Assembly: GCA_018136815.1 (NCBI GenBank)
Contig: CM030931.1
Coordinates: 4,222,148-4,286,147 of the forward strand
Direction of reading: 5' to 3'
DNA: 64,000 nucleotides
Source: Isochrysis galbana
Taxonomy: Eukaryota > Haptophyta > Isochrysidales > Isochrysidaceae
Below, in pieces: positions 1-10,783 of this stretch. Position numbers and translations under genes: made by a program. The number at the start of each line of letters is the position of its first letter. Position 1 is the stretch's first letter. The notes under the pieces are model-generated. The model searched no databases. It worked only from the letters and a program-made list of their open reading frames with translations, and was not told the origin of the DNA.

Positions 1-1183
1 TTGGTCGGAGCCCACACAACCACAACGAGCCAACGAGTGAAAACGACAAGGGACTTAGAACTTTGTGTGGACGAGTAGGAGTAGACCGCGTACACCGTAA
101 ATAAAACAAGGCACAACGTACAACGTACAACCACCCACCACCCACCACCCATCCTTCTGCCGTCTCCCAATAGCAAAAATCTTGAAGAATCTATGCTCTA
201 CATTAAGGGTGCACCATTAAGAAACCACCCCATTAAGGAAAGTATAGAGTATAGAAGCAAATTGCAAATTGGCCGTCCACGAGCTAAGAAAGCTCTATGG
301 CGCAAGAGCGTCCCCGCCATAGATACGAAACTGGTTCGTAAGAAAATCCCTATGCGGTTGGTCCTGTCAGGTGTCAAGTATTACTGTTTGCGGCTGCGTT
401 TACGTTCACATTGCGTTCGGGGCTCGCGCGCTGCGCGCGCCAAGGTTGAATATATGACAGTAGGAGTAGCAGCCCACAATCTCATGCTTATATATAGTAG
501 TACATATACATTCAAGCTCTAGATGTACTACCCAATAAGATGAGGTGTATACCTGCATTACTGAAGCAGGAAGATGGGTGTTGGTGTTGCATGAGAACGT
601 CCCTCTCCAACGAGACCCGGGGGGTGAAAAAAAACTTCTTAACATTCTGCTCACCGCGCGCGCGACCCTGTGACATTTTCCTGATAGCCGCGCCCGCATC
701 CCTTATCACTCCCTCTCACTCGCCTTGCGGCTCGTCCCTCGTCCCCTCGTGCTCTACCTAGGGGCTCAGTGCTCGGGGTTTCCAGTTCCAGTGGCAGGCG
801 GCGTGCACCGATCCCCGATGGTCCGATGGTCGCCGACTCCTCGGCCTTCCCTCGCGTCATCGGACGGTCGGTTTCTCTTGAGTGAGGTTCTCGCGGATGT
901 TGTCGCGTAAAGTAATATGGGATATGGGATATGGGGCTGTGTTGTGCACTAGGCCTGCTACGATGTTAGGTCGTGGAGGGTGCGGGGTGCGGGGTGCGGC
1001 GTTCGGTTGTCGAACACGCGATGACTACAGGCTCACTCATAGGCAGAGGGCCGTTCGATCGAGCCGGCAGCTGACGCGGCCGTGGAAGGGTCGTTGATTG
1101 TTGTTGGCGGGAAGATGTCTGACAGATCATAGTAAATAGTAAGAGTCGGGTCTGAGGGTGTCTGCCATCGAGCGCTACGAGCG
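1..1183. other. Intergenic, no supported gene
   Basis: Only short open frames lie here and none resembles a known family. Visible structure is limited to a run of CCACC units near 130-150 and short GGGATATG/GGGGTGCG repeats near 915-1005. I see no RNA gene or promoter I can defend. Confidence 0.5.
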
Positions 1184-1765
1184 GCCATGCCTGACGAGCC
1201 AGGTGTCCGAGTGCTACCCGGGGGAGGGGGCTCTGCCCCCTCCCCTCGATATTTGTCCTCCCCCCAGTGCACGCACCGACCCCGCGCACCCCAGCACGTC
1301 CTCTCCTCGAGTCCACGCTGGGGGAAAACCCCTTTCTTTCGGGTAAAAACAACGCAAGGGGCAAGGGGCCCTTGCCCCTTCAAGGGGGGGGGGCACTCGT
1401 GAATGAGAGCCCAGAAGCGCTAATCTCTCTCGCCGAGGCGAGTGGCCGCGGCGAGCCGCGGCCCTTCCCTTCTGGCTCTGGCGCCCCCGTCTTCTCTTAC
1501 CCAAACGGGGCGAGAAGACACGTAAACGCCGGAGGGGAGAGCTGCCACTCCCCCCTCCCCTCCCTCTTCCCTCTTCCTCTTCCTCCTCTCTTCCCTGCGG
1601 CTCTGGCCCATGGCGCGCGCCTGCGGCCCCTCTTCAGGTCCCCAGGAGGCCTGCAGGGGCCTGGGAGCACAGCTCAGGGGGCAGGTGAGGCTGGGGCATG
1701 GCCCTGGCCCCTCCTGCCTCTCCCTCGCTGGCTCTCGAGCCCCTGCCGGTCGACAGGAGCTAGGG
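1184..1765 (-). mobile_element. Retroposon copy A (three-copy family), reverse orientation
   Basis: This stretch is the reverse complement of about 57250-57800, with shared blocks in the same order: the GCCATGCCTGACGAGCC block, the GC-rich inverted block, the CCCGAAAGGGGTTTT block, the homopolymer C/G run, a GAAGACG/CGTCTTC block, and finally a CTCTCGAGCCCCTGCC block. The AT-rich 3' tail seen in the copies near 52.4 and 57.8 kb is missing. Long open frames on both strands (for example 1267-1908) are by-products of the GC-rich repeat and show no protein family. I infer a truncated non-autonomous retroposon. Confidence 0.6.
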
Positions 1766-2099
1766 ACGGGTACAGATTTCGGAATTTTTTTTCAAAATTT
1801 GGGGCCCTTATGCCGCGCGCCATTTCGCGCGAAATTTCGCGAAATTTAGGTGGTAAAAGGGAGCCACAAGGGGGCTATACGCTATACCGGAGGGGGGCGG
1901 GAAAATAAAGGGGACCGGGGACGGGGGGGGCGGCAAGGAAGGGGGGCGCGCGCGGGAGCGCGCGCTCGGCATGGTCTCGCCCCGCCGCTCCCGGGAGCCG
2001 CCTGATGGCGGGGGGAGAAGGGCCGGGGGAGTGGGGGTGTAGAAAGTATGCTACGTACTACGTGCAGTAGGTAGTGGTTCCATTCGCCGCGAGTGCGGT
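1766..2099. other. GC-rich spacer with nested palindromes
   Basis: The stretch holds overlapping palindromic words around 1815-1850 (TTTCGCGCGAAATTTCGCG) and G-rich runs to about 2040. No coding signal is visible. It directly follows retroposon copy A. Confidence 0.4.
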
Positions 2100-2345
2100 A
2101 AGAACATTAAAAGGTCTAAAAAAAAGTCCGCTAAGCTACTGTCTACGGTCTACACTCACACTCGTTCTTCCGAGACCCCGCTGCCATCGTCCTTGCCTCC
2201 TCGCTCCTCGCACACCCTCGTTCCCGCTCCCCCCCCTCATTCCTTGTTCTTCAGTTTCGGGGGGTCGGCCCACGTGCACTACCTTGGGCCTAGCGTTGGG
2301 AGGGGGTGAGACGGGCCTGTTGAGGTTTCTTCGATTTGCGGCGTG
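2100..2345 (+). repeat. Dispersed repeat, copy 1 (partner at 5105-5375)
   Basis: Both copies share, in order, a short A-run followed by GTCCGCTA, a C-rich stretch with TTCCCGCTCCCCCC, a TTTCGGGGG-TCGGCCCA block, and a TTTGGGCCTAGCGTTGGG-like block followed by a G-rich stretch and GGGCCT. The two copies are in the same orientation and clearly diverged. No open frame is conserved between them, so this is probably an old non-coding transposon. Confidence 0.5.
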
Positions 2346-2901
2346 TTCATTCATGGACGCCGCGTTGTGGGGGGCTAACAACTGGGCATCGAACTCATCG
2401 CACCTTTCTATGCTACTTGTACTTGGTGCAGTGTGCGTGGCACACTCATGTCATGGAATGCAGATCACACAGGCCTAGCCGAATGCGATATCGCTATCGA
2501 GTCATCGGAATAAAGAATAAAATGAATGCTGGATGCTGGTGGTTACACACACAAGACACAAGACACGTCCATCTAACTGCATTTCCCTACCCCAAAATTT
2601 CACATGGCGGCGTGTGACAATTCGCCCTTTCCACTATGATCTGAGCATGCCGGCACCCAAGCCACCAGCCCACGAATCCACTCCCACAATCCATGCACTC
2701 CCCGAATTCATTTCCATTGCCCGAATACATCTCGACTGCCCGAATCCATCTCCACTTGCCCTCAACTCCTCTCCCACCGCGTGTGCGAAGGGTGCGCCCT
2801 AGGCGCACGATGGCTTTGTATGCATAGCACTTGGAGGTAGCAGTGTTCATAACCGAAGGGGGGAGTGGGGGCGGGGGGGGCGACCCTGGGAAGAGGGGGT
2901 G

Positions 2902-3215
2902 GGGACCACTCTCTCCCGTGTAGCAGGTACGGCGATGGCTATGGGTGGCGACCGCAAGCACGACCATCGAACTTCTGAAACTTCCAACAAGTAAACGAGC
3001 ACACGTCTCCTTTTGACGGGCTACTGTGAATGCAGATCAATGCCGTACCCTGGACCACTCTGTCTCGTGTAGCAGGAACGGCGATGGCTATTGGCGGCGA
3101 CCGCAAGGACGAACCTCCTACTTCTGAAACTTCAAACAAGCAGAAGAGCACACGTCTCCTCTTGTCGGGCTACTCTGAATGCAGATCAATGCCGTACCCT
3201 ATCCATTTGGGGACC
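2902..3215 (+). repeat. Tandem duplication, about 149-bp unit
   Basis: Unit 1 (about 2902-3050) and unit 2 (about 3051-3199) both run from GGACCACTCT through CGTGTAGCAGG, CGGCGATGGCTAT, TTCTGAAACTTC and CACACGTCTCC to TGCAGATCAATGCCGTACCC. A third start (GGGGACCAC near 3210) breaks off at once. The repeat lies just beyond the 3' end of the IWS1-like gene. No reading frame is preserved across units. Confidence 0.75.
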
Positions 3216-3380
3216 ACGAGATGAGCATGCATTGTCCCACCCGCTCCATGGTGGTATCGGCTGAAGCTAAAATTCGAACTCAGCTCACGGTGTTGCTTCA
3301 TGCCCCCTCTTCAATTTCAGGATCAAACAGAGAGTGCATGCATGCCATGTCGCAAACCACGTGTTCGAGCAGCCGCATGC

Positions 3381-4911
3381 TCAAATCCTGTCCAGACCGC
3401 GGCCCTCGAGAGACAAGCTCATCGCTTGGTTGGACGTTCCCTTCTTCTTCCTAGCTCCCAACATTTTCTCTTGCAGCTTGCCCTTCGTCGATTCCTTGCC
3501 GTACTTTGTCGAGGGAAGGGGAGCCACACGTGCCGTAGGCTGCGCCTTGAAGTCCATACCGATGGGTCGAGGCACACGGGTGCCTCCTTGTGTTTTGCCC
3601 TCCATCCTCGCACGGAAGGCATCTGTCTCGCCACCTTCGGTGGGTGCGTCAAGTCGGGCCTGTGGGCGAGAAGGGACGATGGGTGTACGTGGGTGCATAC
3701 CGATTCAATGGATGCATTCTGAGGGCTGTCATTGCTAGGAAAGGCGATAGCAAGTGCAGCAAGAGTGCGACCAAGGAGGTTGTACTTGTGAGTGAGGGGT
3801 TGGCACAGCTCACCTCCACTGATGCGAGAAGCTCCTTTGCGGAGCGTCCCTCGAGCTTAGGCACCTCGGCAGCCGAATACGACATTGATGAGCCGAAGAT
3901 CGGCCGTTTCCACTTTTCGACGAGTGCATTCGCAACTCTACGATTCGTAGCCGTCTCTTTCTTGTGGAGCGAACAAAGCCGCACATATTTACCTAAGCCC
4001 GACGAGCGCAAAGATCCGAGGACAGTCTCGTCCACCTCGAGAAGGCCAAGCGCTTTGAGCAGGTCAGTGCGGACTTGAAGTGAGACAAGCGAACCATCTG
4101 GCATCGGCTTAAGCCACATCGCTAGCGTCGTCATCATGCCTTGATCAATCATCACCTCGTGCAGATGCTTCTTGCCAAGCATGCGTGTCACTTCCGGTAG
4201 CAGAGCCACCTTGTTGACCGCGGGCTCGCCACTGCCAGAACGACAAGCATCATCATCGCGCTCGGCAGCGGCCTCCATCTGCTGCTGCAGAGAGAGAACT
4301 TCTTGCACCAACATTTCCCGAGACCGCACGATCTGTCCGCGCCGACTCTTCATCTTTTGAAGGATCCGATCCAAGTCATTCTTCCCGCCTTCCTCGATAG
4401 CCTCAAGCTCGCCGCCGCCACCACCTTCACCCTCCTCATCCTCACTATCAGCACTGTCATAGACAGGGGCCACGCCCGCCTCCTCGCCCTCAGCGCGGAA
4501 ACCGCCGTCCATCACCTCCGCTCCCTCCTCTCCCTCCTCTCCTTTATCTTGTTCCGACCCTTCGCCGGTCGCTGCGAGGCTGCTTTCTGCCTCATCAGCA
4601 GCAGCGGCTGCCTGCTTCAGCCGCTTGCGTGGATGAGGCGCACTGGCAGCGGCGGTTGTGCTCTTGCCTTTGGACGGCTTGTCCTTCTTGGTCGCGGCCT
4701 GCTTCTTCTCCTTCGCAGCAGCCAGGATCTTCTGAAGCTTTTCGCCGTGGCTGAGTGTGGGAAGGTCATCCTCGTCGGAGTCGTCGTCATCGCCAAAGAT
4801 GGCCGAATGAAGCGAACGTTTCTTGGAGGCGTCATCATCAGGCTGCGCTGCGGTGGTCTCGCTGGGCTCCTCGCCCGACACCACTGTCGACTCCGCGCCT
4901 TCCTCCGCCAT
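3381..4911 (-). CDS. IWS1: IWS1-like transcription elongation factor (2 exons)
   Basis: IWS1 binds Spt6 and elongating RNA polymerase II in the nucleus. Exon 1 is 4911-3814 (366 codons) and ends VE before GTGAGC; exon 2 is 3659-3381 and starts ARLDAPTEGG after CCCACAG, keeping phase 0. The product is about 458 aa. The first half is acidic, Lys-rich and low in complexity. Residues from about 210 to 365 form a TFIIS N-terminal (LW/TND) domain, with the typical WLKPMPDGSL, SGLGKYVRLCSLHKKET and EKWKRPIFG motifs. Exon 2 supplies the conserved basic tail (RVPRPIGMDF). The ATG at 4911 (MAEEGAES) is chosen over an in-frame upstream ATG at 5079 because the extension lacks IWS1 character and the sense strand just 5' of 4911 is pyrimidine-rich. 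An antisense 254-codon frame is a shadow. Confidence 0.88.
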
Positions 4912-5104
4912 CGAGAAAGAACGAGAGAGGGAGGGGGTCGAGGGTGTGTAAGTCCTATTGGGGCGACTACAGGGTGCTCCCCTGTCGGCATCATTTCCGA
5001 GCCGAGGTCGAAAGTTCCTTGTACATCTTTCATCTTCATCTTGTACTCGTCTGTGCATATGCCATGATGCCATGTGCATGTGCCATGCTTGCTGCCTACT
5101 GTTC

Positions 5105-5375
5105 TATTATCTAAAAAAATATTCGTTAAGGTGTCCGCTACGCTATCACGTGTACTTCCCTCTCTGGGATCCCCACTTGCCACTTGACATCGCCTTTGCT
5201 CCCTCCCCACTCCCACTCCCCACGCATCTTCCACCTTCCCGCTCCCCCCATCGTTCCCCTTTTGCTTTGGTTTCGGGGGTCGGCCCATGTGCCATGTGCT
5301 CTACTTTGGGCCTAGCGTTGGGGTGAGGAGGAGGGGCGGGCCTATTGCCTTTTGTCGCTTGGTTGAGTGGCGGCG
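5105..5375 (+). repeat. Dispersed repeat, copy 2 (partner at 2100-2345)
   Basis: This is the same block order as the copy at 2100-2345, including the TCGGCCCA and GGGCCTAGCGTTGGG blocks. It abuts a LINE 3' module immediately downstream, so the two mobile fragments are nested or adjacent. Confidence 0.5.
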
Positions 5376-5396
5376 CAATCTATGTGTTATGTGTCA

Positions 5397-5655
5397 GAAC
5401 AAGGCTGATCTCACTCTTGGAGATTGCCTGCGACCTGCGAGGGCGCGCCGGCAGCTAGCGCGGAACGCGGTTCTTGCGGGAAGCTCATGGAACTTTCCTC
5501 GGGAGTGACTACGGGCATAGCGATCGACGCACGACGCACGACGCACGGAGGGCGCGGAAGTGCGGATGAAGGAGGCTTGTGGGTGGTGGTGGCAGGCGAC
5601 CGGGGGTGGCTCAGGCGCGTGCTTGACTTGTATTGACTCGTTGACTCGGGATATA
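5397..5655 (-). mobile_element. LINE 3' module, copy 1
   Basis: This roughly 260-bp module also occurs at 24385-24680 (+) and 38957-39245 (-). In the 24-kb copy it directly continues a LINE reverse-transcriptase C-terminal region, so I read it as the LINE 3' end. Landmarks are the GAGTGAGAT block, GCGCGCCGGCAGCTAGCGCGG, a GACGCAC triplet tandem and a GACTCGTTGACTCGG block. This copy has a small internal duplication (GCCTGCGACCTGCGAG) that breaks the frame. Confidence 0.65.
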
Positions 5656-7033
5656 TCCATCGCGACTTTGTCACTCGGTGGGTGCCGCAGTCGACCGCCT
5701 CCGCCTCGCGGCGTATTTCTTGTGTATGCGTATGCCACTCTCGTAAATCAGAAAGAAATCAGGAATCAGGATGTTGTCAACGATGTGACACACGACGTCG
5801 ACGCGCTGATACATTTACTACTATTTCCTTCTTATCTACTCACTGTGGTGTGTCGAGTGGAGCTGTGGCTGTGGTGCGGCTGGGTGTGAGTGGGGGTTGA
5901 GTTGTAACATGAGATGTATGGCCCATTTGGAGCATGGAGGGTGGAGGGTGAACAATGGGGTGCCGAAGAAGCGTGCGGGGACGGGGCCGATGACATGGAC
6001 ATGGGCATGGGCGCGCTCTCAGCCATCACGGGGCACGCACTGCAGCACGAGAACGAGGACGAAGGACGCAGACGAGGGGGCACAGAGGGCGCTCGAGCGA
6101 TGGCGCGGAGCGTACTCGGGACACCGAGGGAAAACGTCACGCGCGGGGGGGAGGGGAATCGCGCGGGAAAGAAATAGACAAAAGGGGGCGGGAAACTCAA
6201 GGAAGCACTCGGGGAGACGGGAAAGGAGAGGGGGGAGAGGGCTTCCGCGGGGGAGCCGGGGAGAGGAGAGGAGAGGGGGGACGGCGACCGATTTGGGACG
6301 ATGCGGGGGAGAAGGGCGGAACTGGGGCGCGGCGACGGAGAGGGAGTCGCGCGGGCAGACCTAAAAACGGAACATACGAGGGGGAAGTGTACAAGGCCTC
6401 CCCTTTACCCGCAACACTCACGAACAAAAAAACGTGCACGCATGGAGTCCCCGCGGGGAGACCCATTGGACATCGCGCCCAAATCGAGAGAACTCTCGGC
6501 TTATAGCCTGGACCGCGGGCCACTCTCGGTGCCCCTCCCCCCCTTTCCCCACAGTTGGCGACTGCACGTACCGCATGTGTATGCCATATGGAAGAATCTT
6601 TACCATTACGATTCGAAGCGACGTGGTGGCCATAGCAATAGCCCATGATGCATAGGCCCATGACACAAAAACAAAGAGATCGCAATACGACATCACGACA
6701 ACCAACAACGTAGCCAGCAACATGACCGCAACCGCCACACATCGGAGGGCAGAGCGCTCGATAGAGCGCTGCCACGACGCTAGCAAACACTAAGAGACCT
6801 GACGGGACTACTTGGTGTGTTAGAACGCATCGGTACATCGGAGCCAAGGCCTTCGCGGAAGAGATATACAAGTGCGCGCATTGCATCAGCATATGCGTAC
6901 TTGTTTTGCACATGCCGAGAGAACCGGTACGACCAACATGACGGCGACAGGATGGAGCATGTGCACTCACAACTGATCGAGTTGGGTGGACAGGCCTGCG
7001 AGGAGGCCGGGTGCAACACGCCGTGTGCACATT
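5656..7033. other. Intergenic, no supported gene
   Basis: Long open frames occur on both strands (for example 5897-6364 + and 6197-7030 -), but they are GC-rich and overlapping and match no family I recognise. A GA-rich stretch lies at about 6180-6300. I would not call a gene here without transcript evidence. Confidence 0.4.
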
Positions 7034-8157
7034 CTAGTCTGCATCGTTGGGCTCGTTCGAGTAGTCCGACTTGAGCCCCTTCAGGCGAGGCAAGTAGCGG
7101 CTCCAAAACTTGACGGGATTGATCGTCTTTGCAGACCTGATACGATGGGGAGCGCGAACGTGGATAAGTATTTGTATGCGCGATTCCAACAGGGGCAGCT
7201 TGGGTCGTAAGAAGGACTGCGAGCAGACGCTCCGCACGGAAATGGCATCACGCACACTCGTTGGGCTTCTTTCCGCAACAGCCGGTCGGCTGTGACAATG
7301 GACACCTCAGCGTCACGTGATGGCTTCATCTCGCCTTGCAGCTGTGCCTGCGTGCGCAAACATCATGATCCATGCGACTCAGCACAGGCAAGCGTGGGAT
7401 GGAGTAACTATTCTCGCATTATAGCGCGCTGTTGTCCATGTACAACAGGGTGAGTGTTTGGATTTGTTCAGCATGTGCTTCTCACAATGATCCACTCGTC
7501 CGCACTTTCACGAGAGCGCGAGCCGTCCTCGGCACCTCCCTCCGTGACCACGACGCGTGGATCGCGGCCGCTATCGCAGTAAGACTCTCCTGCGCAAGGT
7601 GGCGATGGGCTGAGACGTCCTGAGGGAGGAAGGGAGAGGAGGGAGAGAAGGACGGAGAGAAGGAGGGAGGGAGGGGGGGCGGAAGGGAGGCAGAGAGAGC
7701 GGGCGGACGGGAGGGCTGGCGGGCGGGAGGGAGGGCGGGCCGGCGGGAGGACGGCAGGGCTGGGGGGAGCAAAGGAGGAAGGTAGGGAGACGCCGCGCAA
7801 GAAGATGTTCGCGTAGCTCGGCTCCGGGCCGTCTCGCCGCCCTTCGCGTGGCCGTGTGACGCGGTTACCTGCGCGTCCGTCGAAGACAACGATCACGTCT
7901 GCGCCGCGTATCCCTGCGAGCCGCTGCGCCAACGCCTCGCGGCCCTTGGTCACCTTCCTCTGCATCATCAGGTTGTTGCCGTCGACAAAGATGGTGCGCT
8001 CGCTCCGTTTCAGGCCTCTTGCGCGGCGGACGGGGAGGCTGGCGCGTGGGTAGGGCGAGCGAGATGATATCCTGCCACCCGCACACCCCGCCCACGGTGC
8101 AACCAGCGCCAGCGATGACGAGAAGAGGAGAGAGGAGAGGAGGAGCATCAGTGCCAT
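7034..8157 (-). CDS. YacP-like NYN-domain nuclease, probably plastid (4 or more exons)
   Basis: NYN/YacP proteins are PIN-fold ribonucleases; plants carry a plastid version. Exon 1 (8157-7869) encodes a signal peptide (MALMLLLSSLLFSSSLALVAP), an Arg/Ser-rich transit-like stretch, then TIFVDGNNLMM and VIVVFDGRA. Exon 2 (7589-7486) gives RVVVTEGGAEDG and SADEWII. Exon 3 (from 7341) gives EVSIVTADRLLRKEAQR. Exon 4 (about 7130 to stop 7034) gives NPVKFWSRYLPRLKGLKSDYSN, the C-terminal signature of the plant proteins. The acidic residues expected of the active site are present (VDGNN, FDG, ADEW, TADR). Introns 1 and 2 are GT-AG and preserve phase; the exon 3 to exon 4 junction is uncertain. Signal plus transit peptide suggests a secondary plastid. 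The sense strand upstream is a long CT repeat. Confidence 0.8.
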
Positions 8158-8199
8158 CGGCGCGGTGCGGCGGAGCGACGAGGCGCAGGTGTAGATGGA

Positions 8200-8640
8200 G
8201 AGAGAGGGCGGCGAAAAGAGGGAGAGAGAGTATGGAGAAAGACGTAGAGAGAGGTAGAGAGAGAGGGGGGGGGGGGGGGGGGGGGGGGGGAAGGAGAGAG
8301 AGAGGAAGAGGGAGAAAGAGACATATGAATACCAAAAGAAACATGCATACACAAAAATAGACAGAGAGAGAGAGAGTCAGAGAGGAGAGAGGAGAGAGAG
8401 GAGAGTGAGGAGAGTGAGGAGAGAGAGGAGAGAGAGGAGAGAGAGGAGAGAGAGGAGAGAGAGGAGAGAGAGGAGAGAGAGGAGAGAGAGGAGAGAGAGG
8501 AGAGAGAGGAGAGAGAGGAGAGAGAGGAGAGAGAGGAGAGAGAGGAGAGAGAGGAGAGAGAGGAGAGAGAGGAGAGAGAGGAGAGAGAGGAGAGAGAGGA
8601 GAGAGAGGAGAGAGAGAGGCAGAGAGAGAGAGAGGTAGAC
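8200..8640. repeat. Poly-G run and 9-bp GA minisatellite
   Basis: A run of about 24 G at 8267-8290 is followed by a nearly perfect 9-bp array (GAGAGAGGA) of more than 20 units from about 8402 to 8620. It lies just 5' of the NYN nuclease ATG, where the sense strand reads as CT. The repetitive frames on both strands (Ser-Leu or Arg-Glu repeats) are translations of the array and not genes. Confidence 0.9.
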
Positions 8641-8803
8641 GGGGGGTTTTGAGAGAAATGCCGTGATTTTTGCTTCTCCGACTCCTCGATGGGCAAGCAC
8701 CAGAAGAAGCCCGATACGAGGTCAAGCAGGCAGTCTAATATTATGGAGGAGATGAGGGAGTCTGGGCCGCGCGAAAGGCGGTCGATCGCCTCGACTGTAC
8801 TTT

Positions 8804-10783
8804 TTAAGGTGGCGGGTTAGGGAATGGGGGTGGCGCGCGCGCGAGCGGCTGTCTGCCTCCTCCAGCTACCATGAGGCCTGGTGGCTGTGGAGGGCACCTG
8901 CAGGACCCGTGCGGCCGGTGGTGGGACCAGTGGGTATGTGGCCCCCGCCGCGCCCGCGCATGGTCCAGCTTCGCACCGCCTGGCGGAGGTGGGGTGGGCT
9001 CGGGTAATGGCGCTCATGCGCCGCTGCTCAAGGCGCTCGGCTGGGCATGGGGTCGAACGAGGCGGGGCGAGGGGGAGAGGGGCGGTCAGCCTGTTGAAGA
9101 TAGGTCACGAGGCGCCACTTTCACCCTGGGAGCGTTCGCTTGAAGGCCCCAGGAAGGGCGCTGTGTGCATGAACGTCATTGGCATAGACGTCTCCGCGGA
9201 CTGACTTCGCTTTGCTGATCAGTGGCACATGGCTGTGTGGGGCGGCCATGCGCATCGTGCGGCTGCTCGAAGGCACCTCAGACATATGGGCAGTCGGTCC
9301 GGGGCGCCTCGCGTCCAAGGCGGCTTGCATTGTGCCGTGCGAGACCGGAATGGCCGGGGGTTCCGGACGTCAATCTACTGATGTGGGAGTGCCTATTCGA
9401 AAAAATTGATGTGTGCGTTGTGCGCTTTGCATGTGGCTGATGTGAAGGTTTGGGACTGTGAATTGCCATAGTGGGCAAGGTGTGATGCAACTTCTAGGCA
9501 TTAATTGGTGCACAGTCACGAGTAGGACGTGTTGAATCGCGAGAGACTTTGAGCACGCATTCATTGTAACATCTATTTCTGGGTAGTGTCGCACTGAAAA
9601 GAAAATGGCACCATGACACAGTTAATGTGCAAGGGTTGTAATAGCCGTCAGCATCCTTGGCATTAAAGGCTTCGCCTGGGTCACAAGTCGTAGGTATGAA
9701 GCCCCACCCAACTGCAAGGCGCGCGTGTCTAATTTGTAAACTTTCCAACGGAGGCGAAGCGCTCACTCACGGGTCACACTCCTCACAACTCACAACTCAC
9801 AACAACTGAGCTCGGACAGAATCTCAGGCTCAGGATCGTCTGAGTTGCACCCTTGAGTGACAGAGGAGACAGAGCACTCAGAATCACTTGGCGGCTGCAA
9901 GGCACTCATCCTCACACATCTCAGCGATTGCCTCCCACCATGGCAAGCGGTGGTACACAAAACACAGACCAAAAGCGTTCAATTATCCCCATCCCTGCTA
10001 ACACCTTTCGTTGTCACCTGGAGGTTACTTGACTCAACTTGACACTTCACATGTTGAAACCCACACGTGGTCTGACTCCATTCACTCGACTTGGGGCAGG
10101 GTCGATATCTCGTTGAAATTCACGATCCACGTCTCACACCAAAGACAAAGAGCACTGATGAGTGTATGTCCACACCAAAGAGCACCGACCGCGTAAAAGC
10201 AGACAACAAGTTTCGTCACACGTCTATATGGAGGAGACGAGGAAGGGTGAGCAGTTGCCCTGCAGTTGAGCAGTTCCCTTGCAGTCCGCCCCGCCCCCCC
10301 CCCCCCCGCCGCCCACCGCCCACCCACCCCGCGTTGCCTACCAGCCCCCCTCTCTCCCTTCATAGCCCTCCTCTCCCCTGTCGCCCTCGCCGTGTACCAG
10401 AATCGCGATGGCCTCCTCTTCTGTGAAGCGTCCTATGGAACCAGACGAAGAGCCCCGTCAAGTGTCACCTCATGTGAGTGGGGCGAAAAATGCTTGCTTG
10501 CGCAATTCGACGTGTAGCAGAGGCTTGCGCAATTAGACGTAACGAATGTATTGTTTGGAATTATCATGTGTTGAAACGCTTGGTTGTGTACGTTGTAATG
10601 TACGAAAACGCTATGCGGGCACAAAACCACTCTAAAAGCGCACCTTCCGGCCCTCTCCGCCGCCGTCATCCCCTCCGTTGCCTTCTCCGCATCCGCCCTC
10701 TCCGCCAGCGCTTTTTCCCACCACGCTCCCCCCCCCCCCCCCCCCGGCCGGGGGTACCCCCATCCGCTAACCCGCCACCTTAA
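8804..10783. mobile_element. piggyBac-type element with TTAA flanks, apparently non-autonomous
   Basis: TTAA at 8804-8807 is followed by GGTGGCGGGTTAG (8808-8820). The exact inverse, CTAACCCGCCACC, lies at 10767-10779 and is followed by TTAA at 10780-10783. The inverted ends extend to about 24 bp with two mismatches and share ATGGGGGT. TTAA target duplication is the hallmark of piggyBac transposons. The interior (1972 bp) contains no frame in which I can see a transposase; the short frames at 8871-9204, 9121-9330 and 9494-9766 are not recognisable. A poly-C run lies near 10290-10305 and another near 10729-10745. Confidence 0.75.

Noticed and set aside
4303-5067. 254-codon plus-strand frame over the IWS1-like gene
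   Set aside because: It is antisense to exon 1, whose domain and splice structure are clear; the long frame follows from the acidic, biased codons of the real gene.
8402-8620. Regular array suggestive of a CRISPR
   Set aside because: Units are 9 bp and contiguous without unique spacers; the genome is eukaryotic.
8377-8725. Long Ser-Leu/Ser-Pro repeat proteins on the minus strand
   Set aside because: They are translations of the 9-bp minisatellite in different frames.
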